Shown in pieces: positions 1-11,614 of a stretch of DNA of 64,000 nucleotides. Position 1 is the stretch's first letter. Every line of letters starts with the position of its first letter. The stretch is taken from the NCBI GenBank assembly GCA_015146655.1, contig VKHL01000038.1:149816-213815 (forward strand). Reading direction: 5' to 3'. Below the pieces are notes generated by a model. It was given only the letters and a program-made list of their open reading frames with translations. It ran no database searches and had not been told where the DNA came from. The DNA is from Ochromonas danica (Eukaryota; Sar; Chrysophyceae; Chromulinales; Chromulinaceae). A program made the translations under genes and the position numbers.

Positions 1-402
1 AGGAAGTCTCAAAAGAATATTAATTTACGTATTCAAGAAAAACTTTCAGAAGAAATTCGTGCTGTTTATGACAAAAAGAAAAGTGTGAAGGAGAATTTGG
101 CCAATATGGGACTTGTAGCTGATCCTAATAACATGACCAAGTCAGAAGAAATGGCTAAGAAAGACTCTGCTTTTCTTGGGTTTATCTCTCGTAGTGAGAG
201 TATGGAGAAGAAGTCTAAGAAGGTCAAACTATCTGACCTTGATGTTAATTATATTAAAGCTTGTATTCAGAAATATGGTCAAAATTATGAAGCTATGGAA
301 AGAGATATTAAGTTAAACTATATGCAACATACAGCAAGACAATTAGAGAAATTATATAAACGCTGTGAGAGTCAGTTAAAGGAGGAGGAGAAGCAGAAGT
401 AA
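1..402 (+). CDS. NOP16: Nucleolar protein 16 homologue, 5'-truncated by window edge
   Basis: The frame is open from base 1, so the true start lies upstream; 133 codons remain before the TAA at 400. The first visible codons read RKSQKNINLRIQ, followed by an IRAVYDKKKSVKENLANMG stretch that resembles the conserved NOP16 block around 'W/YDKKKSVKxNLAxMGL'. The C-terminus (DVNYIKACIQKYGQNYEAM, then QxxARQLEKLYKR) matches the family's terminal block. NOP16 acts in 60S ribosomal subunit assembly in the nucleolus. The tail is Glu/Lys rich. No intron is visible in this part. Identification is from remembered family motifs; I am fairly sure. Confidence 0.85.
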   Translation, partial: RKSQKNINLRIQEKLSEEIRAVYDKKKSVKENLANMGLVADPNNMTKSEEMAKKDSAFLGFISRSESMEKKSKKVKLSDLDVNYIKACIQKYGQNYEAMERDIKLNYMQHTARQLEKLYKRCESQLKEEEKQK

Positions 403-443
403 ACCAGACAGACAGAGACAAAGAGAGAGGATGGAAAGGTCGT

Positions 444-457
444 TATTCCATGGAATA
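444..457. promoter_or_regulatory. TTCCATGGAA palindrome, copy 1
   Basis: A perfect 14-nt palindrome, TATTCCATGGAATA, lies just past the NOP16 stop. The same 10-nt core occurs three more times in the window, always outside coding sequence. It may be a dimeric transcription-factor site; function is inferred only from recurrence and symmetry. Confidence 0.3.
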
Positions 458-895
458 GTCGAAGAAGAAGAAGAAGAAGTAGTAGTGTTGTAAAATAGAC
501 TGTGTTGTTGTTGTTGCTATTGTTGATGATGATGATATAATAGCCTTTGTAATCAATAAGATGATAATGCGAGGGATTTTCTTCTTCATGATATTGTTAT
601 TACAGTGTGAGGTATTTCATATAGGGGTTGTATTGTCACACCTATTCATATGATACGATGCTAATTGTTCCACATAGCACATACTATAACACCACAGGAG
701 TTATCATGTCTTATCATTACCCATCACAGAGAAGTTGAACACAACGAATTAGTAAGCAGTGGTACACAGAAGACACGGGTCATATTTTATTGTATATATT
801 ACACACATGGTGTATTATTAGAGGTTAGCAGTTTTAGTTATGGGTAGTGTAAAAGAACTGTAGACTACTTGGCTTGGACTTTGCTCACATTCATC

Positions 896-924
896 CATTC
901 CATGGAATGATATTTTCCATGGAA
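896..924. promoter_or_regulatory. Paired TTCCATGGAA palindromes upstream of the gene at 954
   Basis: Two copies of the core are spaced 18 nt apart: CATTCCATGGAATG at 896-909 and TTCCATGGAA at 915-924. The second ends 29 nt before the proposed ATG at 954. Pairing and closeness to a start suggest a promoter element; this is inference. Confidence 0.35.
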
Positions 925-953
925 TGGACTGTGCCGTCATATGGAAATGAAAG

Positions 954-2580
954 ATGAAAGAAGACTACTGGGATTCAGATGAAGACAAAGTGGCTTATGG
1001 TGATCCTGAGGAACTAGCTCGACACTCTATTCTACATGAAGTAGGAAGCGTAAAGTTAGATTGGAAGACAAGTTTTGATGGTATTTCAGGCTATCGACAA
1101 TTGAGACAAGAGAAGGTACTGTAAGCTATACTATCATACTATCTGACTACTGATGGCTATGTGATGACTCTATGACTTGTAGAAAGCTGTAGAAGAAGGA
1201 GATCATAGTCATAGTCATAGTAATGGGTTATGGGAGGATATCCTTGCCACCACCTCCAATACGAAAAACACATCAAATACAGCATTAAAGTCTGTACCTC
1301 CTCAGCCATCCTCACTCTTCCCACCAGCGTTAGATGCTTCTCAATCAGCTGGTCTCACTGGTCCTCCTCCTCCTCCTCTCCTATCGTCATCATCTCATCA
1401 TCACACAGCATCTCTTCCCAACAAAAAGCGTGTGGTAGTCAAACCTGTGGATTTAACAAATGATCGTCCATCCCATTGGAATCAGACTAATAAACTTGGG
1501 GAGAGATTAGCTCTTCAGAAGCAAAAGAAGGCAACAGCTGCTGCTGCTTCTTCGTCTTCCTCTCGAAAGCGCAACAAGACAGGCAGTACCTCCTCCCTGC
1601 CTGAGACTACTTCATGGCAACCTGTGCCGATCCTACAGACTGCAGATCCAACCGCTTTAACCTTTTCACAGCCTTGGCTATTATCTACAGGTGGCAGAAG
1701 GACAAACCCTCAGGCTGGTGCGGCTGGTGGTATGATGACCACAAGAATTGTTGAAGAGGATAGCATTGTCAATGATTCTCCAGCATTTCGATCAAGACCT
1801 ATGCCTGGAAATCGTTTTCTACCTTCTCATCTTACAACCATCTCTGCTGCTACTTCATCATCAGCGCTGCCTAAGAATGTTAACGCTGGGATTGTATCTT
1901 CCATACCTCCATATGAACAAGAATACTCACTGGGAGATGATATCCTTGCTGTAGACTTTCAAACTCCACGAAAGACCTCTTCCACTCCTATTAAGCATCG
2001 GGCACCTAAAGTTGGTTCACTGCGATGGAGACTTCAAAAGCTGCAAAGAGAGAGTGAGGCAGTGGATACCTACTTCTCTGCTCTTGCCCATCCCTCCACC
2101 AGCAAATCCCTTCTAGCCACTGGAGATACAGGTTTACAAGATCCACGTAATCGAGCCAAACAGTATATGGTTGGTGAAGTTCGAGAGATTGTCCAAACAA
2201 CATGCTCTGCATTCTTTGCTTTACTAGTTTCAGTGGAAGAGATTAATAGATGTGATTCTACACGAAAAGATCATGATCAATCTAATCAAGGTGCTTGTGA
2301 TGATCTTGCAGAAGAGATGGAAGATATTGAAAGTAGAGTCACAATGGGAAGTTATCAAAATGTAAATGTTGGTGAAAATGCGGTTGTTTTATTCCAACAG
2401 CAATCCGTCACAGCCAATCTGCAGTCAATTCAAATTGGTCAGCATATCAAAGTCTTCGATGCGGTTGATCTTCCCTTAACTGATTCTTTTCTAAAACGTA
2501 GCAAACATGTAGCTCGATGGGTTACTTCTGCAGCTGTTCATTCTATATTATTATGCAGTTACTGTTGGGAGATGCTGTAA
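954..2580 (+). CDS. Unrecognised protein, two exons
   Basis: Exons 954-1115 and 1183-2580 are joined in phase 0 by a 67-nt GTACTG...TTGTAG intron, giving 519 residues. The first exon is acidic (MKEDYWDSDEDKVAYG). It is followed by a Ser/Pro/Ala-rich, low-complexity middle with basic patches such as SRKRNKT. The C-terminal 130 residues look folded, with segments AFFALLVSVEEI, ENAVVLF and IGQHIKVFDAVDLPL that could be strands of an OB-like fold. I do not recognise the family. The ATG at 954 is the only in-frame start, and without the intron the first exon would stop at once. The start is preceded by the paired palindromes at 896-924. The unstructured N-terminus and possible C-terminal nucleic-acid-binding fold suggest a nuclear role, but this is speculative. 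Confidence 0.7.
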
Positions 2581-2748
2581 GCAGATATCATTCTTGTTGT
2601 AACTGTAACTAGCATAACAATTCGTTCATTTCCTATGTTCATACCTTTTCGTCATACAGTAGTAGTGTTTTAGTACTTCTTCTGGCATGAACAGAGTAAA
2701 AGGGAAGAAAGTGATTGAGGATGTGCTGTAAGATGAGGGACATTAAGA

Positions 2749-4026
2749 TTAATCATCATCAAAGACAATCTTCTTCGCTTGTGAAGCAGTAGCATCAATC
2801 TTAATGCTAAGCTGGGACTGTTTCAGCTGCTTCGCTGCCCATGAAGGATGAATACCTGATGCCTGCCAGTCTTTACCTGTCACAACAAGTTTGTTATCTA
2901 CAACAACAGCAGGAGCAGAGGCAGAGGCAGGAGGTGCAGTAGATGATGAATATGATGGAGTAGAGGATATCCGAGGCCTCTTATTAGATCGATCATCTCT
3001 ACGATGATATGATCCTTCATCACGACTCATCGGTCTCTTATTATTATTACTATTATTATTGTTATTCATATTCTTCCTTCCTCTACGATCATCTTGATAA
3101 TGAGGTTTATCATGAAATGATGATGACCATGACGATTCTTCAGTGGTTGAACTGGGCTGTTCTGACCCACGCTTTCCTTTCTTTGGCTCGGGTAGATTAC
3201 GAAGATGAACAGGGAGATATTTCTGCATATCTTCTTGGATTTCCCTTTCTCTTTTCATCTTATTCAAGATTCGATTTCTTTGATTACGTAAACTTTTCTG
3301 CACTTTACTTTCTTTACGGCGTTCTTCAACCTCAGGTGTTTCAGTTGCTGGTACAACCACCTCATCACTGGAGAGAGAGTCAACAAACATAGCCTTACCT
3401 AACAAGATCTAAAGACCAAAGAGAGTGTAAGTCAGACAATTAATGTAATGAATTGCTGAAAGGAATGGTGAGTGGTGAGTGGGCTGGTTTACCTGTTTCT
3501 TGTTGGCTTTGGTTTTCACTTTAACCAAAGCAGCTGGTTTGTTTGCAGAAGTGACAGTAGTGTTAGTGTTAGAAGAAGAGTTACGAAGTTTTTCTTTCTT
3601 ATTGGAATTGGCTTTTCCTGTAACTTTCACTTTCTTAGCAACCACTTTTTGTAGATTTTCTTCCAATCCTGTAATTGCTTGTTGATACTGTTTTGATTGA
3701 AGGATTTGTTGGATAAGACTATCCTCTAAGGAAGAAGAAGAGGAAGATTTCTCTGGGTAGAGATGTGGAAATTTCTGTTCAGCAATGCACTTCCCCACTT
3801 CCATGTGATTCATAGCCTTTACAGCTTGAAGATGATTTCGAACTTCTTCTAACTCCTTCTCCTTGTCTTCTTCTTTATCTCCTTTTTCTATTTCATCTTT
3901 GAGATGTTTAACTCGTTTTGTCCATTTTAAAAGTAAGAAAGTTTTGGAGACTTTGACAGCTTTGGTAATTGCTTTTAATATCAACTTGGAGAGAAGTGCA
4001 TTTCTTTGCTTTTCTTGCTCACTCAT
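2749..4026 (-). CDS. BUD22: BUD22/SRFBP1-family ribosome biogenesis protein
   Basis: Exons 4026-3493 and 3408-2749 (phase 0, 84-nt intron GTAAAC...TTTAG) give 397 residues. The N-terminal helical part (KAITKAVKVSKTFLLLKW, then RVKHLKDEI) fits the BUD22 N-terminal coiled region. The C-terminus has the family signature HPSWAAK followed by AKKIVFDDD. The central third is basic, Ser-rich and disordered, with an Asn run. BUD22 family members work in 18S rRNA maturation and 40S assembly in the nucleolus; the animal homologue SRFBP1 binds serum response factor. The gene is divergent from the SRSF1-type gene, with about 357 bp between starts. Without the intron the first exon would run into a stop after about 27 extra codons. 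Confidence 0.85.
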
Positions 4027-4383
4027 TTTACTCTTCTAGTTTTCTTGTTTTATTTTTTATGATTTATCAATTCCTTCTCAACTTGTCTGTTTACAACCAA
4101 CTAATCAACTAGACTAATTGTCAATTCCATTCATTTTCGTCTCATCATCCATTGTGTCCAATATTATTACCACCCCTCGCAAGCGCAAGTGTCATAAGCA
4201 AAGAGAGACTTCGGGATATCCAAAGTGTTGTTTTCAGGTTTATAAGTTGATGTGTGCTGTACTGCCCGCGGTGTGTGTCTGTTGTGTGTGTCTGTCTGTC
4301 TGTCTGTTCACTCGGCGAGAGGATCAACGCTGCAAGATCAATCACATCATCATCACCTCACAGTTGTCTGTCTATTATTTGTC

Positions 4384-5834
4384 ATGTCTTTTCGCATTTA
4401 TGTTGGCCGTTTGCCTGAAGGCGTTACGGAAGAACGTTTAGTAGATACTTTTGCAAATTTTGGTGAAGTATCAAAAGTGGATTTAAAATCAGGGTATGGT
4501 TATGTTTATTATGAACGTAAAGAAGAAGCTGATCGTGCTATAGAGAAAATGCATGGCACAGAATTAGATGGAAGTGTCTTACTAGTTGAGAACTCTCTTA
4601 GTACAAAAGATCCATTTAAACCAAAGCCTGTAAAAAGATTTGATTTACGTATTCTTGTGACGGGATTAGATCCACGTGTCAGTTGGCAAGATTTAAAAGA
4701 TTGGGCAAGAGAAGCTGGTGATGTCACTTTTACTAATGTTTTTAATCGAGAAGGCAAACATCTTGGTGTCATTGAATATAAGGTAAATCAAGACATTCTG
4801 TTTGTATATAAAATGAATATGTCTAATCATCCAGTGTTTGATATTGTCAAATAGGATGAGAAAGGATTTGAAAATGCTTTGAAAGTATTAAGTGCTATTC
4901 CTATTAGTGGTGCATTGGTGAAAGTAGAAAAGGTATGACAGTGTGTTTTTCCCTTTCTTCTATGTATGCTCATGTTGGTCTGTTGTTATCTGGTCAGGAT
5001 GAAGATCCATATAATGGTGAGTACTGTTATCCCAGACCAAGAGAGTCAGGATATCGTGGAGCAGGAAGGGGAAGAGGAATGGAAAGCGGTGGACGCAGAG
5101 AAGAAGAGCCTTCACGAGGTGCTTATCCTCATCCTGCTGGGAGAACAGAGCAAGATGATCGTTGGTTTGAAGAACGTGGTGGACGTGGTGGCGGTGTGGG
5201 TGGACGCGAGGACTATTATTATCATCCTCGTGATCGTGGTTACCCTCTTGAGAGAGTTCCTGTGGGCTATGTTCCCCCTTATGGATACTTCCCTCCTCCA
5301 GGCATGAGACCTCCCTTTGCAGGTTATGGAGATCCTCGAAGAGGTTACGTCAGGTTAGCTTTACTTGCATGATGAAAACACAAAGTAGTAGTAGTGGTTG
5401 GATGAAAATGGAAAAGGAGTAGGAATGGAATGGAATGGAAAGGGATTGGGCTAAGGAGAACAAACTGCAGCTCGTTTGTGGTGGCAGTCTTTTTCTTTCG
5501 TCGCCTTCTTTCATGCTGTGCTAGTGTGATTGTTCTTTGCTATCTGTTTTTTCTTTCTCATGGCTAATAGTTACATGTTGGTTAATCTTTCAGCGAGGAC
5601 TATCGCAGGGGACCACCACCGATGGGCATGCCTCCTGCTGGTTATTACCCACCTGAGAGACCTCGATCGAGATCTCGCTCTCGTGAACGTGGAGGAGAGA
5701 GATTCTACCCAGCTAACTATCCACCTGGACCTGCTGCTGGTTATGGTTACCGTGGCGGAGTGGAGCCTCCGCGCAGGAGTGACGATAGGAGGAGTGAAGG
5801 ATCTGGCCGGGAGAGCCCCCCTCGCAGGATTTAA
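4384..5834 (+). CDS. SRSF1 (SF2/ASF)-type SR splicing factor
   Basis: Four exons, 4384-4782, 4855-4932, 4998-5353 and 5594-5834, code for 357 residues. RRM1 (residues 1-75) has RNP2 IYVGRL and RNP1 SGYGYVYY. The second domain is a pseudo-RRM carrying the diagnostic heptad SWQDLKD followed by WAREAGDV, the hallmark of SRSF1-type proteins. It is followed by an Arg/Gly-rich region (RGAGRGRG, GGRGGGVGG), a Pro/Tyr/Gly stretch and a short RS segment (RPRSRSRSRERGG). SRSF1 proteins bind exonic enhancers and define splice sites in the nucleus. The last intron splits a Ser codon (AG|C). The RS domain is short and followed by a PRRSDDRR tail. Intron 3 (240 nt) is the longest and may be a site of regulated splicing, as in other SR genes. 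Confidence 0.9.
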
Positions 5835-7031
5835 ATTCATTTTTGGCGACAAAGAGGCGGAGAGAAGAAGGAAGAGGAGGAGGCGATTGTAGTAAAGTGT
5901 GGAGTTGTTCTTCTGTAAGCTTTATGAATGAACAGGGCAGTAGTTAGGAGGTACTACTAAGTAGAGTGGTAGGAGGCAGGGAAAGCAGTTGGAATAGTTT
6001 GGCCAAGAAAGCAGTTGAGGATACCACCCTATAGTTGTGCTGGTAGAAAAAAAGATGTTGTGTTTTGTCTTTTTGTTTTGCGTTGGGTAGTAAAAATAGA
6101 GAAGAATTTGGTAAGGAGGCGAGACGAACAGTTGTGAGGCAGATAACCACAAAGCCATGGAAAGAGGATTCATGCATAAATGACTACCTACTCTGCGAAA
6201 TGCAGGAGACACACAAATTACCCAATTTGAGACAAAGGAAAGTTTTGACAACAACCAAAACTTTCCATTCAACCACCCACTGTGAGGACCAATTCGTGAA
6301 ACCTTTTCTGTGTCAATACCATTAAAGCTCTCTCGTAGAGAATATCATCGAGTCTGACAACAACGCTGCGAGTATGATACTTCCGTGCAAACCTTGAATT
6401 GGAACGAGGTTGTGGTTGATTAGAACAACAGGAAAAGGATAAGAAATATCATTCCGAATGTCCATACAAAGCAGAAAGGTCATCCCACTATAACAGTGTG
6501 GATTTCAACGACACAGACACACACATTACACGGAGAATTACTCTCAATTCAGGTCATGATTGCTTATAGAAGGCACATATGGAGGCACTCATGGCTGGGG
6601 GGTGGATACCATGCAGACTGTATACTACAAGTACATTGATTCTGGTGGATGAGTCAAAAGGAGTAAAAGAGTTGGTCCCAAATGAATCACAACTAATCAT
6701 TCACGAAAGAATTAACTGGTACTTTACATGCAATCAACACAGATTGGAAGTATTCAACTGTTACTAAGCAATCAACCTTACTAAAGAAATACCACACAAC
6801 AGCATTGCAAAAACAGCATCCTCCTGTATCATCATCATCATCATCATCATCATCCACCATCACACAATCGTTCATTAGAAAGTGCATTCAAACTTTCATT
6901 TCCATCTTGTGATTTTCTTTGCGACGCAAATGTTGACGATAAATCCAATTGCAGATATAATGTCTATTATGACAGCACAATTGTTTTCATCGATTAGCTG
7001 GTTAACTGTTAACATTTGTAAAGCGATCTGC
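5835..7031. other. Intergenic between convergent SRSF1 and DENN genes
   Basis: About 1.2 kb between two convergent 3' ends. Short frames occur on both strands (for example 5922-6272 minus and 6065-6325 plus) but show no domain, motif or splice support. There is a (CAT)n microsatellite around 6828-6854. I looked for U snRNA, 5S rRNA and tRNA patterns and saw none. Confidence 0.5.
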
Positions 7032-10000
7032 TTACCGAACATGATCAAGCAATTCAGTTTGTTTTCTTAGCTTGTCCACAAAGCTAACAAAGAGTTGTGT
7101 ATGTACAACAGCTTCTTGGAACTCCATCTTACAACGCAAAGGTTCCAAGAAGTGATCAGGATAAAACTCATCTTCTTTAGTCGATGCATTAGTCTTGAGA
7201 AAGCGTTTGTAACTAATCTGATCTTTCAATACTGAATGAACAAAGGAATAGTTTTGACGTTTGAAAAGGGAGAGTAAAACTCGTAATTGTTGTAATAAGG
7301 TCAATGGGAGATAAGAAAGTAGAATGGCATCGATGTTATTATATATAGAGGTAACTCCTATGAGCAGAAATGCATTTGTTAACCATCCAAAAAATAGATT
7401 GGACATGTCATAATGATAGTATCTTACCTGAGTTGGAGCTACTAATTGAAGGCGAAGGTTCACTGCTATTGATTGAAGGAGGAGCTAGAGGTTGTTGAGA
7501 AGAAGTGTGACCACTATTTGAGATCACAGGAAGACGAGGCAAAGCATATTGCAAGAGGCCTCTTCGCAAATGACTGGCTCGTCGGAAGACATCCTCATCT
7601 ACGATGAGATCAGCACTTAAATCAGGTAGCCGTGAGAAATAGGCTTGAAAACTGCCCCCACTAAGATGGAGCTGACTCTCAAGATCCACTGGAATAGCTG
7701 CACCATCTGCCATCACACATTACGCACACATTAGTTGCATTTATAACTGCAACATTAAGGAAAGACTTCTTACCTCCAAATTTGAAAAGATACTCTTGTT
7801 TAGTAAGAATGGTAGATCGTCCCTGGTCAGGAGCATTCAGTATAATCTCTTCTTCACATAAATATAAAATAGCAGTGCTTTCAGACACTTCATCATTACG
7901 AGGAGGTGTTAAGGTACCCACAATCAATGGAACAGGTGCAGCAAAAAGGTCATGAGCATAATGAGGAACCAAGGGGAGAAACAAGCCTTCCCAAACAAAG
8001 GGACGAAGTAAGGTATGAATGCCTAGACACACTGCTGTTACCACCCCTGGTCGACTACCTACAATGACTAGCGATTGCTCCAATAGTAGGAGATTGATCG
8101 TTTGACAAACTTGATGGGGTGAGAGTTGAGTCATTAGTACCGCTAAAGCCCACTCATCACTCGTGCTCAATAATCTTCGATCAATCTTCACACTGTTAGT
8201 GAGATAGGACTTCACCTTCAGATAGCATTGATGTGCATTAGAGCGACCAGAGGTTGTAGAATTGCCTCGACTACGTAACGACAAACTATTGCTTTCCACC
8301 TGTCGTTGCTGCTGTTTGAAATCAGACAGTCGTCTTTTAGCCAGACGAAGTAAAATGGGGTTGTAAGCTGTGGTATGCAAATTACGACTTCTTGGCACAG
8401 TGAAGTTGAAATAAAGGTCTTGTAAGCATAAAGGATTCAATCCTGCAAGACTAAGATCATGTCGATTGCTGTGCCAATCATCATAGCTATTATTTAAAAG
8501 ATGGCTGTGGAAATAGTTGTAGATTTGCATTAAGAGCTCTCTACGACCTTCTTCGCGCCTTGAAGTGGAAGGAGCTGTGCTATTGCCATCATGTTGGTGA
8601 TGATAGTTCTCCTCCGCAGTGGCTAAGGCATCTAACAGAGAGAACAAGAAAGGAGGGTCCAGTACAGGAGTAATGAAGACATAAGCACGAGGAGCAATGA
8701 CAGCTAAGGGAGGCAATGGTTTGGGTGATTTCTTCATAGAGAGAAGAGGGGCAGGGCATGGAGATGGTAGATCATTCAGCAACATAGATGGGTCAATATC
8801 AGAGTTGATTGAGTCTTCCGTGTTAATCTTCCTTTTCGGTGTGGAAGGAAGTACGATTGGTGGTAACTGCTTGCTCTTTTCCTCTTCAACTGCTCCATTA
8901 TGTTTTTCTTTTGTTGTGACAGAAGTTTTGGCATCAATCTCTATTGGGAAGTCAATAGGAGCTTTGGTCTCATCACCAGCAGCAATAGGCGTAGCCTCTA
9001 AAGAAGGAAACAAGTCAGGAGCACAGAGCCCATCCCTTTCCTCTTCTTCTCCACCACAACTATCTCCAGAAGACGACCATATAGTATCCAGTCGTGTTGC
9101 ACTAGGAGGAACGGTAGGAGTACTTTGTACTGTAGGCTGCTTTACAGGGCTACCTTCATCGGGAGACAATTTCTTTACACTTGAAGGAGTGGAAGTGGCT
9201 GATAAGGTGCGATCCATCTCAATAGGAAGGCTATTTCGTCTTGCCCTTTCACTAGTTGAGCTTTCTAAAAGTGCTTCTTTGATTTCTTGTGCACTGTGAA
9301 GGCTGCTGTTAGGACGAGGAGTTTTGGACCAGAAATGAGAAGTCCAAGAGCTCGTTGGAGTTGCCGTGGCGGTACTAGTTGTGCTGCTATGATTATGCTC
9401 TTCACCATGACTACTCTTACCTGAAATAGATGATGACGATGATAGATGTGGTTGCTGTTGTGGCTGCACAGGTTGTGGGGGTATTGATGAGGAAGAGGTG
9501 CCGCCAGCTGTTGATGCAGTGCGGCGAAAGAACTTGCCGAAAAATGTATTATTCGGTCCATGTACATTATTCACACTCGCTGTAGCGGTGGCAGGAGTAG
9601 ATGGTGGAATCAGCTTCCCAGTGCCATGATTGCTCAAAGAACTGGAAGAAATAGGGCCACCTGCAACACTCCCATTGTCACTATTCGTGCTCCAAACCCA
9701 ACTGCCATTACCATTACGAGGCTTCAAACCCCTTCCTGCACCTGCTGGAGTAGAACTACTGTGAGATAATACACTGGCAGGTGTAGTGGGAAAAGGGATG
9801 TTTGGCTTCTCTTTTTCCTTCTCTTTCTTACGATACCAAGATTGAATTTGACTCACAGCATGCTGCATTTGATATAATCGCTCCAAAGTTTGAATAGCCT
9901 CCTTGCCTAATCCGTGTTCTACAGGAGGGGTATCATCACCATGCTTGTCAATGCTATATAACGCGGGAAGTGTTAGCACGCAAGCATATAGTGGACGACC

Positions 10001-11229
10001 ACGTCTATCTGTAAATGGAACAAGATGTCGATCACGATGCCAACTTTGAAGATATTGTGAGACAGAAGATTGAGGGACAAGATGAATGTGTAAACCAGAT
10101 GGAAAGAAAAGACTTTGATCAGTGACGTGCTGGGTATTGCTCACTTCGATATTGACCTAGAAACAACAATAATGTCAAACTCACTGAACGAATTCTTGCT
10201 AATACAGTAAAAATGAATTACCTCAGCAGGAAAACGCCATGTCAGTCGTGGAGGTAGCAAAAGAGCAGGACGACGATGATCATTTTCATTGGTATAGTTC
10301 TCTGCTTCCAATACTCTCCAATCAGCTTCCAATACACAGCATTCTAAGACATCATTCTCATTGCCATTCTTATTGCTACTATCACTGCCATCAAAGGGAC
10401 TCTGTTCTTCTTCTTCGCCTCCAGATGTGACATCATCGCCACCCATACCATTGTCATCATCATCATCTGAAAAAGCTAATCCATTCATGCTACCCACGGA
10501 TGGTCTTAGACTATTCGATGCATTTCCAAACGACTGTCTTAGTTTATCCGTCACCAGACGAATACTCTGTTGTCTAGTAGATCTACCAATTAATGGAGTT
10601 TCCATTCTACGCCCATTGGGAGGTGTTGGTCGATTACGATAATGACGTGCATTTTGATCTTCACGTAATTTGACCTCGTAGGACAATGCATTGGGTAATG
10701 TGACCAAAGGCTGCGCATGTTCTAGCGATCTCGAAGGAGCAGGATGACCACCTCCTTCAACTTCGTTCTTAATGTCATTCTTTCCACTGGATTGTATTCC
10801 ATGGGACTGACCACCCACACCACCTTTAGGAGATAGTAGTGGTATTTTTGTTGATATTAAAGGACTATTAGGACTACTATCAATATGATTATTATTATTA
10901 TTATTATTACTATTGCCATAGTATAGGAGAGGATCTGACGTGAGTTGAGTCAAATCATCCACTATGACTGACTGTTGTTTTTCTTGTTGTAGTAGTCGTT
11001 GTTGTTGTTCTCGTGTATCTTCCAAATTATCCACTTCTTCTTCTAACTTCATTAACCTATCTCGTAGATCATCTAGATCAGAACAACCATTTTGTTTCTT
11101 TAATCGAAGTCTTTTCTTCTCTAAAGCAACAATTCGTTCTAAAATAGCTGATTCTGGATCCGCTGTTTGTTCTTTGACTGCGGAAATAAAGTCATCCACT
11201 CTTTCACTTAATAGAGAGATATCAACCAT
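7032..11229 (-). CDS. DENN-domain protein, probable Rab guanine-exchange factor
   Basis: Four exons on the minus strand (11229-10222, 10156-7774, 7706-7428, 7357-7032) give 1,331 residues. Residues 1-110 form a coiled coil (ILERIVALEKKRLRLKK, then LEEEVDNLEDTREQQQRLL). A disordered, Ser/Asn-rich part follows. The upstream DENN module begins around residue 340 (PSGLHIHLVPQ, then YACVLTLPALY). It is split from the core cDENN (RAYVFITPVLDPPFLFSLL near 826; INLLLLEQSLVIVGS near 1022; PFVWEGLFLPLVP) by about 400 low-complexity residues. The downstream dDENN part spans the last three exons (GAAIPVDLESQL). DENN proteins activate Rab GTPases on membranes. Only about 385 bp separate its start from the divergent phosphate translocator, and a pentanucleotide repeat lies in that gap. 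Subfamily cannot be assigned by eye. Confidence 0.85.
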
Positions 11230-11435
11230 TTTCTTAATAATAATAAAGATATCCTATTTCAACACAAGAGAAGGGTCTTTACTTTTGTCATCCAAACCCA
11301 ATTCTTATTATTTTTGTGTGTGTTTTGATAGATGATGATGATATCTGATATCAATGCAAGACAATCACAGAGATCAACAAGGAAGAGCATAAGAGTAACA
11401 GAAACATCTCAGAAACATCTGTTTTTCTCCTGGCA

Positions 11436-11533
11436 GACTTAACTTAACTTAACTTAACTTAGCTTAACTTAGCTTAACTTAGCTTAGCTTAACTTAACTT
11501 AGCTTAACTTAACTTAACTTAACTTAACTTAAG
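11436..11533. repeat. Pentanucleotide tract (TTAAC/TTAGC)n
   Basis: About 98 bp of tandem 5-mers, mostly CTTAA with interspersed CTTAG units (AACTT/AGCTT). It sits between the divergent starts of the DENN gene (11229) and the translocator (11615). The mixed order of the two unit types suggests slippage of blocks of units. It may affect promoter geometry for both genes. Confidence 0.85.
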
Positions 11534-11614
11534 AAGTCGCCACCCCTTCCCTTCCTTCACTTTTCATCACAAGAAGCATTGTGGTATAGAATATCTCATG
11601 TTCTTGTGTGGATA

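Larger units (their letters stand above)
403..953. other. Intergenic, NOP16 3' side to next gene
   Basis: No convincing gene. The stretch has GAA-rich and TTG/GAT-rich low-complexity DNA near 465-540. It also holds perfect palindromes at 444-457 and 896-909 and a shorter one at 915-924. A short frame at 665-847 has no recognisable protein features. Confidence 0.5.

Noticed and set aside
3009-3392. Tyr-rich plus-strand frame opposite BUD22
   Set aside because: Produced by antisense of Asn codons in the low-complexity part of BUD22.
5922-6272. 116-codon minus-strand frame
   Set aside because: No domain, odd composition (Trp, Tyr and Pro clusters) and no splice context; judged a random frame.
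6828-6854. (CAT)n repeat as a possible CRISPR-like or regulatory array
   Set aside because: Simple trinucleotide microsatellite of about nine units; no spacer structure.
5835-7031. Possible U snRNA or snoRNA in the SRSF1-DENN gap
   Set aside because: No match to U1, U2, U4, U5 or U6 core motifs and no paired C/D boxes found by eye.
8697-9299. 200-codon plus-strand frame within the DENN gene
   Set aside because: Shadow of the minus-strand DENN exon 2; it is low in complexity and has no splice or domain support.
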